Positions 24,993-33,715 are shown, counted from the first letter of the stretch. The stretch: DNA of 52,956 bases from Clostridium sp. KNHs205 (GCF_000702945.1 NZ_JNLE01000003.1:4645001-4697956), one strand, 5' to 3'. Numbers and translations: made by a program. Notes: generated from the sequence alone by a model not told the origin.

Positions 24993-27900
24993 TTAATGTA
25001 CAAATACAGCCTTGCCGGTTGCATTATAATTCTCTTTTTCTGCTTGGACTATTGTATCTAAGAGTACTTTTCCGTTAGGTAGGGTAATCGTTACATGCAT
25101 CATGTTTCCGGATCCACCGTTTGCTGCTAGTTCTTCACGCAGAGCTTGTTTCATCGTGGATAATGGGGATACAATTTCGGGTTCCCTTCGGTTATCTCCA
25201 AGCGTAGCCAGGAAATTACCATAGTTAGCAGGAACAACGGTTCCGGTAGCAAGCTTTGGTATGCTGGGAACTGATAGTGGATTATATCCCCATAGCCCTT
25301 GAAACGGCTTTATCGCACCAACACCAGCGTCACGAATGGCGTTGAGCATTCCATTTATTTTATTGAATGGAACGGCAATAATTACATTAATTCCATCAAT
25401 TAACTTATTTACTACTGCGCTGAAAGTATCTGCGATCCCCTCTTTAATTCCATCATATACCTTGCCTCCAGTGGAAAAAACGTCTTTAACAGCTTTCCAA
25501 GCTTTAGAGAAAGTGTCTTCAAACCAGCTAGACACATGGCTAAAAGATTTTTTTATGTTTGTCCATACATCATCGAAATGCGTCTTCATAGCGGTTGCAC
25601 TAAACACTTCTTTAATCTTATTTAAAGAATCCGTAAACTTACTTCCAAACCAATCCGGTAGCCCTGTAAAGAATCCCTTTATATCAGTTGTCAATTTAGA
25701 GAACTTTGTCTTAACATCTCCTACAAGTGACTGAACTCCGTTTCCAAGTCCCTGCATAAAAAACTTACCGATTTCAGCCATAACGGTACTGGGACTGTGT
25801 ATACCAAACAATTCTTTAATGTTGTTTACGATGGGATTAAAGATATGTTTCTTGATCCAGGTTCCTGCATTCTTTATGATATCACTTAAGGTTATACCAT
25901 CCTTTAAGCCATCCATGATATTTTCGCCGATTGTTTCGCCGATTCCGAATATTAAGGATACCAAACCATTAAAAGCTTCCACAAGTAGGTCAATGACTCC
26001 TTCCGCTATCCCTGCCCAATCAATTTCAACAATCATATCCCCTATCGTATTACCTATGTTCCTCCAGTCAATTTCTTTTATGGCGGTAACGATAGAATCT
26101 AATAGGCCGGTTACCAACTTCGATGCACCTTTCGCAAGCTTTTTCCAATTGGTTTTTTCCATGAATCCATTTATAGAATCCGCAATGCTCTGTCCAAACT
26201 CTTTCCAATCAAAATCCGATATAAAACCATAGGCTGTATCAATAGCAATGTTAAGCACATTTGCAATAGCCTCTCCGACTTTCTTCCAGTCAGTATTTCT
26301 TATGGCTGCATTTATACTGGAAGCTATATTACTGCCAAACCCTACCCAGTCAACCGATTTGTAAAAATTGGTTATGAAGGATGATATAGAGTTAAAGGAA
26401 TCCGAAAACACCTTCCCGATACCTGGCCAGTCTATACTCTTAATTGCAGTCTGTACGCCGCCACCTATCTTTTTTCCAGCGGTTGCCCAGTCAATGGAAA
26501 TTATTACATTGTCAATGGCCCTAAATATACCGGAATAGAAAGTACCGAATGTTTCGCCCAGCTTATCCCAATCGATGGTTTTAATCATGCCATCTATGGC
26601 GGTACCTATTCCTTTTCCTATGGTCTTCCAATCAAGAGTTTTTACAAGTGTATTTGCAAACCCTATTGCTGTATTTATACCATTTCCTAAGGTACTTCCA
26701 AGAGTAGACCAGTCCAGCTCCTGCGCAAATCCGTTAATCAAAGTGGCTATACTCTTAGCAATTTTATCAGCGGTGCCCTGTATCCCAGACCAATCAATCC
26801 CCTGCATGGCCTTATTAAGACCACTTGCTATTGTTTTGCCAACCTCGGTAAAATCTGCATTAGCCCAAGCCTCTTTTAACTGTCTTACAAAGTCAGAGAC
26901 AGCCTCAGAGGTTTTTATATCACTTGTGAAATCAGGAGCTGCAGCACTACTATCCGACCCAGATCCGCTGTCAGTGGAGTTATTAAGCTTATCAATAGAG
27001 GATAACTGCTTATTAGCCCCTTTGGCTGCTTTGGCAGTATCATCCAAGGCTTGTGCCTGTTCGTACTGTGCCGCCGCTGCTGCCTGGCTGGACTGTACTG
27101 TTTTCCCAAAGAGCATAGAAGTAAACTGTGCCAGATAACCGGTAACCCTTACAAGCACTTCCATGAGGGCATTCAGTACCGGCATAACAGCGGATGTAAT
27201 CGGTTCAAAGGCCGTGTAAAGATTACCTTTAACTTTGGAAAGACTTGATACAAAAGTATCATTTGTCATAACAGTAGATTTCAGTACATTTCCTATACCG
27301 CTTAAAATTTTACTAAGACCCTGGTATAGAAGTATGGACTTTAAAGCCTGGCCGATTCCAACACTAAAGCCTTTCGCATTCTTATTATTCTGCTTAAAAA
27401 GACCGCCCATCTTACCGAGTCTTGAAAGAAGAGAACCTATTCCTTTACCGGCGGATAATACAGCCTTACCTAACTTTCCAAATACCGAAGCTGCTATACT
27501 TCCCATTTTCTTTAATACTGGTATCACCTTATGTACTGCGCCTGAGATACTGCTTAAAGCCTTTGAAAACCCTTTTTGATTACCTGCCTGGGCAAGGGAA
27601 GACTTATAACTGTTAAGACCTTTTGTAAGCCTCTGCAATTCTGCATAAGCCTCATCATACTCTCTGTCTCCAAAATAATACCCTTGAGATTCTAGGGAAT
27701 GCAAACGTTCTTTATAGCGGTCAATTTGATCTACCATATTCTTTATTCCCTGGTTAGAGCCATCGCCAGCCAAGGAGGACTTTATACCTTTTCCAGCTCT
27801 GGAAAAAAGGCCTGGTAAATCACTCGCTGCCTGTTTTAGCAGGTTCAGAGTGTTACGAAGCATCGACGCATTTTCGCTTGTTTGCTGTATCTCAGGAGCC

Positions 27901-28322
27901 ACACTATCTGGGACGATATCGTCCATGACTGCCTGGACTTCTTTAGCTGGCTGCACAACCTCTTCTATAGAGTCTGCCAGATCACTGGCTGCAGCTTCTG
28001 TTGCATCCCACCGGGTTATAGTTATCTGGTCCATAGCATTCTCAAGACTTTGAGCACTCGTTTCTGCTTTAGCCATAGCGTTATTTGTGCCAGAGGCCAT
28101 TTGTTCAACTGCTCCTTCGGCTTCCTTTGCCCCTTGTTCAACCTGCTGTAGCCCGGAATCAACCTTGTTAAAGCTAATAGAGTTTATGGCACTATCTACT
28201 GTCTTTGCGAGGCCTTCGATAGAGCTAATCAATCTTTCCAGTACTGTTTTAAGAGTCCCGGCATCCTGTTCGGCTCCGTCTGTATCTATTTTTGTATCAA
28301 ATATCAAAGAGCCATCAGCCAT
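24993..28322 (-). CDS. Tail tape measure protein
   Basis: At 1109 residues this is the largest gene of the prophage, and it directs tail length. The N-terminal 280 residues are coiled coil with low complexity; hydrophobic segments follow (about 290-400), typical of tape measures that later enter the membrane. Residues 500-770 hold a repeat of alternating 27- and 20-residue units ending in DW. The C-terminal part (SLVSLIFGIGETIGENIMDG, then HSPSTVMAEIGKFFMQGLGN) carries the H-S-P-S motif common to tape measures. It follows Gp15 and the chaperone-like gene as usual. Several long frames on the plus strand here are shadows. Confidence 0.93.
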   Translation of the reverse strand: MADGSLIFDTKIDTDGAEQDAGTLKTVLERLISSIEGLAKTVDSAINSISFNKVDSGLQQVEQGAKEAEGAVEQMASGTNNAMAKAETSAQSLENAMDQITITRWDATEAAASDLADSIEEVVQPAKEVQAVMDDIVPDSVAPEIQQTSENASMLRNTLNLLKQAASDLPGLFSRAGKGIKSSLAGDGSNQGIKNMVDQIDRYKERLHSLESQGYYFGDREYDEAYAELQRLTKGLNSYKSSLAQAGNQKGFSKALSSISGAVHKVIPVLKKMGSIAASVFGKLGKAVLSAGKGIGSLLSRLGKMGGLFKQNNKNAKGFSVGIGQALKSILLYQGLSKILSGIGNVLKSTVMTNDTFVSSLSKVKGNLYTAFEPITSAVMPVLNALMEVLVRVTGYLAQFTSMLFGKTVQSSQAAAAAQYEQAQALDDTAKAAKGANKQLSSIDKLNNSTDSGSGSDSSAAAPDFTSDIKTSEAVSDFVRQLKEAWANADFTEVGKTIASGLNKAMQGIDWSGIQGTADKIAKSIATLINGFAQELDWSTLGSTLGNGINTAIGFANTLVKTLDWKTIGKGIGTAIDGMIKTIDWDKLGETFGTFYSGIFRAIDNVIISIDWATAGKKIGGGVQTAIKSIDWPGIGKVFSDSFNSISSFITNFYKSVDWVGFGSNIASSINAAIRNTDWKKVGEAIANVLNIAIDTAYGFISDFDWKEFGQSIADSINGFMEKTNWKKLAKGASKLVTGLLDSIVTAIKEIDWRNIGNTIGDMIVEIDWAGIAEGVIDLLVEAFNGLVSLIFGIGETIGENIMDGLKDGITLSDIIKNAGTWIKKHIFNPIVNNIKELFGIHSPSTVMAEIGKFFMQGLGNGVQSLVGDVKTKFSKLTTDIKGFFTGLPDWFGSKFTDSLNKIKEVFSATAMKTHFDDVWTNIKKSFSHVSSWFEDTFSKAWKAVKDVFSTGGKVYDGIKEGIADTFSAVVNKLIDGINVIIAVPFNKINGMLNAIRDAGVGAIKPFQGLWGYNPLSVPSIPKLATGTVVPANYGNFLATLGDNRREPEIVSPLSTMKQALREELAANGGSGNMMHVTITLPNGKVLLDTIVQAEKENYNATGKAVFVH
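26016..26810 (-). repeat. DW repeats coding for the tape measure rod
   Basis: Twelve Asp-Trp (or Asn-Trp) points in the protein are separated by 27, 27, 20, 27, 20, 27, 20, 27, 20, 27 and 16 residues. Most units begin with x-x-[IFL]-G-x-x-[IF] and contain a helical stretch. The protein repeat is clear while the DNA repeat is diverged. Confidence 0.8.
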
Positions 28323-28338
28323 TACTTACACCTCCCTC

Positions 28339-28899
28339 CTACTCAAGTAATTTGTTAAGACGCTCTATCTCTGCTTTTTCAGCTTCGGAATAACGGGTAT
28401 CAAGGTCAATCAAGCGCTTATTATCCCTGTAAAATTCCTGTTCATATTTCTCCAATTTCTTACCCTTACTCTTCTTTTGCCGAATACCTATAACAGTGCT
28501 TAAGAGACCCTCTCCAATCTCATTAAAAAATCCAAGGAATGTCCACCAGTGCAGATACTCAACCGCCCTTACTTCGCGACTGGCCACTTTGTTGATCGCA
28601 GGAAATATGAGCTGCTCATCCTGTTCCCAATCTAAGACCTTTTTAGCATTCTTATCTTCATCGATTTTACGGCCACCATCCAAAAACCAAACTGCCTGTT
28701 CAACCGCCTCAAGGTAATCTTCTTGGGTAAAAGAATCTGAATCCTCATACAAACAGTCAAGCATTACTTTTGACTTTTCTTGGTCTGTTAGCTCTGGATC
28801 CGCATAAGCTTGGAAAATCAAAAGAGCCACCCGGAAATCACTCCTGATAGCTCTCTGTACACCATTAACTATTAAGTTTTTGGGAAGTTGTCCAATCAA
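28339..28899 (-). CDS. Gp15-family phage protein (tail assembly chaperone region)
   Basis: The 186-residue protein fits the bacteriophage Gp15 family: N-terminal INGVQR-like segment (LIVNGVQRAIRSDFRVALLI), an acidic middle, and the aromatic core VEYLHWWTFLGFFNEIGEG. It starts with TTG in a TTGA overlap with the stop of the upstream gene, so its synthesis depends on that gene. In many siphophages this pair forms the G and GT chaperones of the tape measure. Confidence 0.85.
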   Translation of the reverse strand: MIGQLPKNLIVNGVQRAIRSDFRVALLIFQAYADPELTDQEKSKVMLDCLYEDSDSFTQEDYLEAVEQAVWFLDGGRKIDEDKNAKKVLDWEQDEQLIFPAINKVASREVRAVEYLHWWTFLGFFNEIGEGLLSTVIGIRQKKSKGKKLEKYEQEFYRDNKRLIDLDTRYSEAEKAEIERLNKLLE

Positions 28900-29342
28900 T
28901 TCCCCTTCACCTGCCCGGTATATTTCTGCATACGCTTCTGGCTGGCCTTCTGTTCTGTCTCGATTTCCTTTTCAATGTGAGGACCTGCAGCGTCAAGAAA
29001 CTGTTCAAAGAGGAATTTGCCTTTAACAGTACTAACAGGGGACTGGTTACCAAAAGCCGCTTGTGCAACATTGGAGTTAAAGATATAGTTTACCTGTTCA
29101 TTAATCATACCGGTAAGTTTTCTAACCAGATCAGCTGCTCCCTCAAACTCTTCTAGGGGATTCCCGTCCGGTCTTAGCTTTATGTTTTCCTGCAGGTCTT
29201 CAACCGCTTTTATAATTGCTTTCCTTGCATCAGAAAATCGATTCAGAAGACCGTAATCAGATGGATTAAAACGGATCACCCTGGATTCATCATTGTTTAT
29301 ACTAAACTCTTTGTAACCTTCATCAAAATTAAGATTTTGCAT
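28896..29342 (-). CDS. Tail assembly chaperone-like protein
   Basis: A 148-residue protein with MQNLNFDEGYKEFSINNDES at the start and a helical remainder (SDARKAIIKAVEDLQENIKL). It lies between the major tail protein and Gp15, where the first tail chaperone gene is found in such phages. A strong AGGAGG site precedes the ATG. The 4-base overlap with Gp15 has a GGGGAAT run, but no good slippery heptamer, so reinitiation is more likely than frameshifting. Confidence 0.7.
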   Translation of the reverse strand: MQNLNFDEGYKEFSINNDESRVIRFNPSDYGLLNRFSDARKAIIKAVEDLQENIKLRPDGNPLEEFEGAADLVRKLTGMINEQVNYIFNSNVAQAAFGNQSPVSTVKGKFLFEQFLDAAGPHIEKEIETEQKASQKRMQKYTGQVKGN

Positions 29343-29352
29343 GTTTCCTCCT

Positions 29353-29380
29353 TAAAAAGGAGCGGTATTATAACCGCCCC
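29353..29380 (-). terminator. Partial terminator after major tail gene
   Basis: On the minus strand GGGCGGT and ACCGCTC pair over 7 positions with one wobble and a short TATAAT loop, followed directly by TTTTT. It lies 6 bases beyond the stop codon of the major tail gene and upstream of the next ribosome site. Confidence 0.65.
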
Positions 29381-29385
29381 ACTAA

Positions 29386-29868
29386 TTACGCTGCCGCAGT
29401 AAAAGTCTTTGTAGATGCTACAAAAGTACCTTTTACCCTGTTGCCTACATGATGCACGTTAAAACTAATCTGGTAACCGGTATTGTCGCCACCATAGGAA
29501 GCAATTTCGATTAGTGCATCTTCTCTGTACGCCACAAATGTTCCAGGAGTTTCTTCATCCTCTTCCCAAAGATGCACTTCTAACACTGTTGTTTTTAAGT
29601 TATCCAGCACCAGTCTTTCGTCGATGATTTTCTGCAGTCTGGGATGGATAGGGTCTGCCGGATCTGCGTAGAACGGTTCTACTGAAGACTGCGCTTCATA
29701 GCTGCTTATGCTTTTACTGGTCTCTCCCAGTATGTTCTGTGTGCTGTTTACCTCAGCATTCATTTCGATAGTTAACTCTTCTAGATCTTTACCCAGCCTT
29801 GCATACGCAGGCGTTGCTGTTAAGGAAGAATCAATGTAATGTGCAAGGAACTTTCTTTCTATTTTCAC
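29386..29868 (-). CDS. Major tail tube protein
   Basis: A 160-residue protein: KIERKFLAHYIDSSLTATPA at the start, then SAYEA-type ISSYEAQSSVEPFYADPADP, and a C-terminal strand region (GDNTGYQISFNVHHVGNRVK). The pattern ADPADPIHPRLQ and the position between the minor capsid genes and the tail chaperones agree with the major tail tube protein of clostridial siphophages. The terminator just after it would give it higher expression than the tail genes behind it. Confidence 0.8.
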   Translation of the reverse strand: MKIERKFLAHYIDSSLTATPAYARLGKDLEELTIEMNAEVNSTQNILGETSKSISSYEAQSSVEPFYADPADPIHPRLQKIIDERLVLDNLKTTVLEVHLWEEDEETPGTFVAYREDALIEIASYGGDNTGYQISFNVHHVGNRVKGTFVASTKTFTAAA

Positions 29869-30311
29869 TAAAAAGCCTCCAATCTGTATTTAGCATAAAT
29901 CTGTAACTGGTATGTTACTGGAGCAGATAAGTTCTCACTGTCAAATCCGTACAGCATACCATTGGCACTGCTTAATTTGTTAAGGGTACCGGTTACAGTT
30001 TTATCATTTATAGTTACTTCAATCTCCTGCCCTGTGGCTGTATGTTCCATCCAGTAAGCCAAGTCCAACAGGAAGCTACTGTTTGCAAGCCTGTCATAAT
30101 CAGTAAACGACTGAAACTTAGCATTCAGTATAAAATTATGCTGCCGATCCTGATTCCCGATTATATCTTCTTTCAGTAATTGGTCACCAGTGGGATACAA
30201 TCCGCAGTTCCCGGCATCCTGTTCCGTAAAATCAATGTCAACACCATTATTAAGCTCAGCTATCTTTGGGAATTCAGACAACGTATGCTGCACTACTTCA
30301 ATTATGTTCAT
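29868..30311 (-). CDS. Tail terminator / minor capsid-type protein
   Basis: The 147-residue product (from ATG at 30311, preceded by AAAGGTGG) is likely the tail completion protein, called minor capsid protein 3 or C-terminal minor capsid protein in A118-type phages. Its signature is the segment with NCGLYPTGDQLLKEDIIGNQ followed by a beta-rich region. The ten codons upstream of this ATG are open but overlap the preceding gene. It shares one base with the major tail gene. Confidence 0.7.
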   Translation of the reverse strand: MNIIEVVQHTLSEFPKIAELNNGVDIDFTEQDAGNCGLYPTGDQLLKEDIIGNQDRQHNFILNAKFQSFTDYDRLANSSFLLDLAYWMEHTATGQEIEVTINDKTVTGTLNKLSSANGMLYGFDSENLSAPVTYQLQIYAKYRLEAF

Positions 30312-30754
30312 TTTGTTCTTGCCACCTTTCCAGCCCCCCAAAGGATATCCTCTTTGTTATCAGCTTTCATTCTTTCAAACCACATCTTACCTGCTTTAGG
30401 GTGCTTGGACTTATTGTATGTTAGTGGTCTACCTGTAGGCTGTTTCTTTACTCCCTTGCGAGAAATAAAACCCATTAGTATGCCGTTTTCAAATATTGGT
30501 ATGTTGGGCCCGAAAATCTCCCCATAATACTGATACCTGGCATAAGGGGTTTCCTGCTTAATCTCTCCGCTGCCTATTACTGTGCTAAGAGTAGCACTGT
30601 CCTCAAGCGCACCATTTAAATAAGGCGTATACGGTGCCATAAGGCGGATACATTCAGCGTCTACAAATTTTTGTACCCTTCCACCTGGTTCCAGTCCTCT
30701 TTCTTTCAGGATGGCGCTGACAGGGACCATTTCTAATTTACCCTTAAAACCCAT
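30308..30754 (-). CDS. Minor capsid / HK97-gp10-like connector protein
   Basis: The 148-residue protein begins GFKGKLEMVPVSAILKERGL; TAGGAG sits just before the ATG at 30754, so the 33 open codons upstream are not used. It includes the typical ALEDSATLSTVIGSGEIK and TPYARYQYYGEIFG motif of minor capsid protein 2 / gp10-like tail completion proteins and the ending YNKSKHPKAGKMWFERMKAD. It lies in the standard connector block and overlaps the next gene by 4 bases. Confidence 0.82.
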   Translation of the reverse strand: MGFKGKLEMVPVSAILKERGLEPGGRVQKFVDAECIRLMAPYTPYLNGALEDSATLSTVIGSGEIKQETPYARYQYYGEIFGPNIPIFENGILMGFISRKGVKKQPTGRPLTYNKSKHPKAGKMWFERMKADNKEDILWGAGKVARTK

Positions 30755-30761
30755 ATGACTC

Positions 30762-31127
30762 CTACTTTCCAGATAAGTCCCAGTGCCGCATATGCTCGCT
30801 ACCGTAACGCTTATCGTCTGCACTCTGAATAGTAAACACCTTATGGGATGCATTTAAAGATTTTAAGCTCACAGAAATCGTCTGGCTATTGGTATTATCA
30901 AACTCAAATGGAATAATCCCCTTAACGATAAGATCTTTACCGGCTGTAAACTCTGATATATCTGCACTGGATGCCGGTATCATAATCTTTACTGCATCAG
31001 CGGTGGACATTCCGGTTTTAAGCACATTTGCTTGCTTAGAATCCTGCCAATAAATATCTTCTACAGCCTGACGGATATACTTTCCATCCCGATTAAAATA
31101 GATAGTACAATCAGCATTTGTGAACAC
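30762..31127 (-). CDS. Minor capsid protein 1-like
   Basis: A 121-residue protein starting with a GTG whose first base overlaps the stop codon of the upstream connector gene. It begins FTNADCTIYFNRDGKYIRQA, continues VEDIYWQDSKQANVLKTGMS and contains ADAVKIMIPASSADISEF, a pattern typical of DUF/minor capsid protein 1 of A118-type phages. It is taken as a head-completion protein. Confidence 0.75.
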   Translation of the reverse strand: MFTNADCTIYFNRDGKYIRQAVEDIYWQDSKQANVLKTGMSTADAVKIMIPASSADISEFTAGKDLIVKGIIPFEFDNTNSQTISVSLKSLNASHKVFTIQSADDKRYGSEHMRHWDLSGK

Positions 31128-31483
31128 TAATAATACCCCCTATACAGTAAACCGGTCATAAGTAGCCATTTTTGTATAACCTCATTGCAATCTTTAGCAA
31201 GTTTCATATCAATATTGGCGTTGTTTTCATAAGTCACAGAGTAGTCACCAACTTTTTCTGACGATATGCCTACATGTCTGCTCTTATCAGCTTCATAATT
31301 CTTTTCAGCTACCTCACAGCAGCACATCTTTACTTCATCCGGAATATTACTGTCATCAACCCTGTTAAAGGTAAGCATTTTCATGTAAACTGTGGCATTT
31401 CTGGCATACCGTTCAAAAGAGGCGGTATCCAGGACCGCCCCTTTGTATGTATCAGTATAATACTCGTAATCAGCATAATTCAC
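31127..31483 (-). CDS. Head-tail connector (gp6-like)
   Basis: A 118-residue mainly helical protein (NYADYEYYTDTYKGAVLDTA) with the ring-forming helices typical of gp6/gp15-like head-tail connectors: SFERYARNATVYMKMLTFNR and IPDEVKMCCCEVAEKNYEAD. Three consecutive cysteines in the middle are unusual. It is placed directly after the capsid gene, as in HK97-type head modules. Confidence 0.8.
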   Translation of the reverse strand: MNYADYEYYTDTYKGAVLDTASFERYARNATVYMKMLTFNRVDDSNIPDEVKMCCCEVAEKNYEADKSRHVGISSEKVGDYSVTYENNANIDMKLAKDCNEVIQKWLLMTGLLYRGYY

Positions 31484-31502
31484 TGGTACCGCCTCCTTAG
31501 TC

Positions 31503-32732
31503 TTATTCTTTAATCATTGTCACAGCCTGTGCAACGGCAGACTCTGCAACCGTAACAGTTCCGGAAACTTTAGTATATCCCTTAAGGGTTACATTGTAAG
31601 GATATGTACCAGCTCTTAGATTAAATACTGCCTGGCCAGATGCATTGGTCTTGATATTGGATCCATTTACATTCACTCTGGCATCAGCAATATTGACAGG
31701 TGTTTCAGCATTATCTTTTACAGTAAATGTTACTGCTCTGGTTGTAACAGGTGTTGCTGGCTCCAGATAAGCAAAAGGACACCCCACTCTATCTTCATCG
31801 ATACGAGTTGCAGGATTAGGTAAAGCCCAGCCCATACGGAACACAACACGGAGAGCAATCATATCCTGCTGTGCAAGGTTGTATACAATCTCCTTGGTAA
31901 CAGGATCCTGGATAACTCCCTCTGTAAGGATCTTTACTGTGATATCCTGTCTGATAGCATATACAGCTTTTGCAAAATCACCAACAACCATCTGAGCAAT
32001 AGAATTGTTAAAGGATCCATTGTCAGGGAAGTACATAGGAGCTCCATCCAGCGCATACTGAGTAGCACCTTGCATCACCTTATTAAATAAAGGCTGTCCG
32101 GAATCATCACGCAGACCTCTAAGCTTTGCTTTCATATTCGTGGATGCAATTACACCAGATACAGAATAGCCATCATCCTCAATCTTGGAAAAGACACCGT
32201 CCTCTGCAAGAATCTTCGCATAATAATCAGGACTGGAACCTAAAGAGACATTGTTACCAGACTGTCTGGCCAGAGTGATTATATCATTCTGCCATTCTGC
32301 CGGCCGGTTCTCTCCAAAGATCGTAGCAGCATCTACACGCTGTCCAATTGCTTCAATAACACGGGGAGTAACTTCGCCCATGATATCAAACTCTGCATCA
32401 TCAAGTACAGCTTCCGGAATAGGCACGATAACCGCCAGCTCTGCAGCTGTAAGCCATACATTATCCCAGGCCTGGCGAGATGTCTGTTTCATCCCGGTAT
32501 CGCCATTTACCCAATAAGCCGTAGGAAGGAAGTCGAGCACCCTGATTCTGGTCTGCTTGGATGTCATATTAGGTAGTTTCTTAGCCAAGGCCATAAAGGT
32601 AGATGATTTGGGTGTATCCTGGGCAATAGCTTCAACAATCTGTTCTCTTATAATTGCCTCCGCATCTTCTCTGTTTACAATACTGGTTGCAAATCTCTGC
32701 AACTTCATTGCTAATTTTCCATTTCTGTTCAT
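31503..32732 (-). CDS. Major capsid protein with C-terminal beta-sandwich extension
   Basis: A 409-residue HK97-fold capsid protein (residues 1-325; core segments AAELAVIVPIPEAVLDDAEF, DAATIFGENRP, VVGDFAKAVYAIRQDITVKI, MIALRVVFRMGWALPNP). Residues 330-409 form an added domain (RAVTFTVKDNAETPVNIADA, then TNASGQAVFNLRAGTYPYNV) like a carboxypeptidase-regulatory or Ig-like beta sandwich, probably displayed on the capsid surface. It lies next to the scaffold gene. Confidence 0.9.
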   Translation of the reverse strand: MNRNGKLAMKLQRFATSIVNREDAEAIIREQIVEAIAQDTPKSSTFMALAKKLPNMTSKQTRIRVLDFLPTAYWVNGDTGMKQTSRQAWDNVWLTAAELAVIVPIPEAVLDDAEFDIMGEVTPRVIEAIGQRVDAATIFGENRPAEWQNDIITLARQSGNNVSLGSSPDYYAKILAEDGVFSKIEDDGYSVSGVIASTNMKAKLRGLRDDSGQPLFNKVMQGATQYALDGAPMYFPDNGSFNNSIAQMVVGDFAKAVYAIRQDITVKILTEGVIQDPVTKEIVYNLAQQDMIALRVVFRMGWALPNPATRIDEDRVGCPFAYLEPATPVTTRAVTFTVKDNAETPVNIADARVNVNGSNIKTNASGQAVFNLRAGTYPYNVTLKGYTKVSGTVTVAESAVAQAVTMIKE

Positions 32733-32756
32733 TTATATTACCTCACTCTTTCTTAA

Positions 32757-33287
32757 TTATTCCGACTTAAACAGAGATCTAAAAGCTTCGTTAGCAGCTG
32801 CTTTCTTATCTGTATTGTCGGTAGTTGTCTGATTACCGGTTACCACTCTTGGATTGGCCTTTGATTCCTCAAAAAGATATCCGTTATCCTTTTTTAGAGC
32901 TTCCAGAGCTGCAGTAATATCTGTATCTTGATTTTTAGATTTCTTAAGATTCTCCATGTCCAGCAAAGCCATAACAGCCTTACTATTCCTTGGTTTTAGA
33001 GCAGATACTTTACCTTCCAGAGCTGCGGTAAACTGCATATCGGATATCTGGTTCTCATAAGTTGCCTTTGTGGTGTTTAAGTCATTCGTAAGCGTGCTTA
33101 TCTTGCCTTGAAGATCTTTAATGTCCACACCGTCAAATGCCTTAAGTTTTTCCTGTACATCTTCGAGCTGTGTTTTATACGTGTTTGCAACTCCCTGTTC
33201 ACGAGTAATGTCATTTCCATTTTCTTTCATGATCTGTTCTATCTGTTCATCTGTCAGTCCCATGTCTTTTAAGAATTTTCTTTGCAT
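32757..33287 (-). CDS. Scaffold protein (GP20 family)
   Basis: The 176-residue protein shows the GP20 minor-structural/scaffold pattern: QRKFLKDMGLTDEQIEQIMK at the start, a coiled coil (YKTQLEDVQEKLKAFDGVDI, and KISTLTNDLNTTKATYENQI), then ALKPRNSKAVMALLDMENLK and a basic-acidic tail ending RSLFKSE. Such proteins guide capsid assembly and are removed by a protease, which may be the Prp-type enzyme encoded just upstream. There is a hairpin between the two genes. Confidence 0.88.
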   Translation of the reverse strand: MQRKFLKDMGLTDEQIEQIMKENGNDITREQGVANTYKTQLEDVQEKLKAFDGVDIKDLQGKISTLTNDLNTTKATYENQISDMQFTAALEGKVSALKPRNSKAVMALLDMENLKKSKNQDTDITAALEALKKDNGYLFEESKANPRVVTGNQTTTDNTDKKAAANEAFRSLFKSE

Positions 33288-33356
33288 ATTATCATCCTCT
33301 CATTACGCTTTTTACGGGTCAGCGCCCGGTGAGTTTAGTTTTACGTCATTTCGGAC

Positions 33357-33384
33357 ATAAAAATAAGACGTTAACGTACGTCTT
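33357..33384 (-). terminator. Terminator-like hairpin between protease and scaffold genes
   Basis: AAGACGT and ACGTCTT form a 7-bp stem with a 6-base loop, followed on the minus strand by ATTTTTATG. It overlaps the stop codon of the Prp-type gene. The rest of this 95-base gap contains only the scaffold ribosome site (GAGAGG). Confidence 0.5.
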
Positions 33385-33715
33385 AAACGATATTGATAGA
33401 TCTCTTTTCATCCATTATCATTACATTGTCTGGATACCGCTCTGCAATGCTTCGATACCCAATTTTAGCCGCTGATAACAGTGTCCTTACGATAACACTC
33501 CCTATGTTTGCTACGGCAAATTCTATATATGCATCACTTTCCATAACAAATGGATTAATCTCAGCAAGCTCAGACAGTGTATTTACTGTATTGCTTGTTA
33601 GCATGGATACAGCTGCACATACAATATCACGCCCGGGAATGGAATAATTCGCATGTCCCTCCACCCGGAAGCCAATCAAATAACCATCTTGGTACAGTTC
33701 TGTTATTTTTGTCAT
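33383..33715 (-). CDS. Prp-type cysteine protease (phage)
   Basis: The 110-residue protein matches the ribosomal-processing cysteine protease Prp. The catalytic His is in VEGHANY and the catalytic Cys is in GRDIVCAAVSML, in the family order G-H-A ... DIVCAA-S. In Firmicutes the chromosomal Prp trims ribosomal protein L27; homologues in phage late operons cleave scaffold and capsid proteins. There is no S49/U35-type prohead protease in the operon, so this is the likely maturation protease. It overlaps the minor capsid gene by 4 bases. Confidence 0.88.
   Translation of the reverse strand: MTKITELYQDGYLIGFRVEGHANYSIPGRDIVCAAVSMLTSNTVNTLSELAEINPFVMESDAYIEFAVANIGSVIVRTLLSAAKIGYRSIAERYPDNVMIMDEKRSINIV

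Noticed and set aside
26575..27138. Long plus-strand frame in the tape measure gene
   Set aside because: It is the shadow of the repetitive tape measure, with a proline/serine/isoleucine-rich reverse reading and no ribosome site.
28885..28905. Programmed -1 frameshift between the two tail chaperone genes
   Set aside because: The overlap has GGGGAAT, but not a proper X-XXY-YYZ heptamer; a TTGA stop-start overlap explains the layout.
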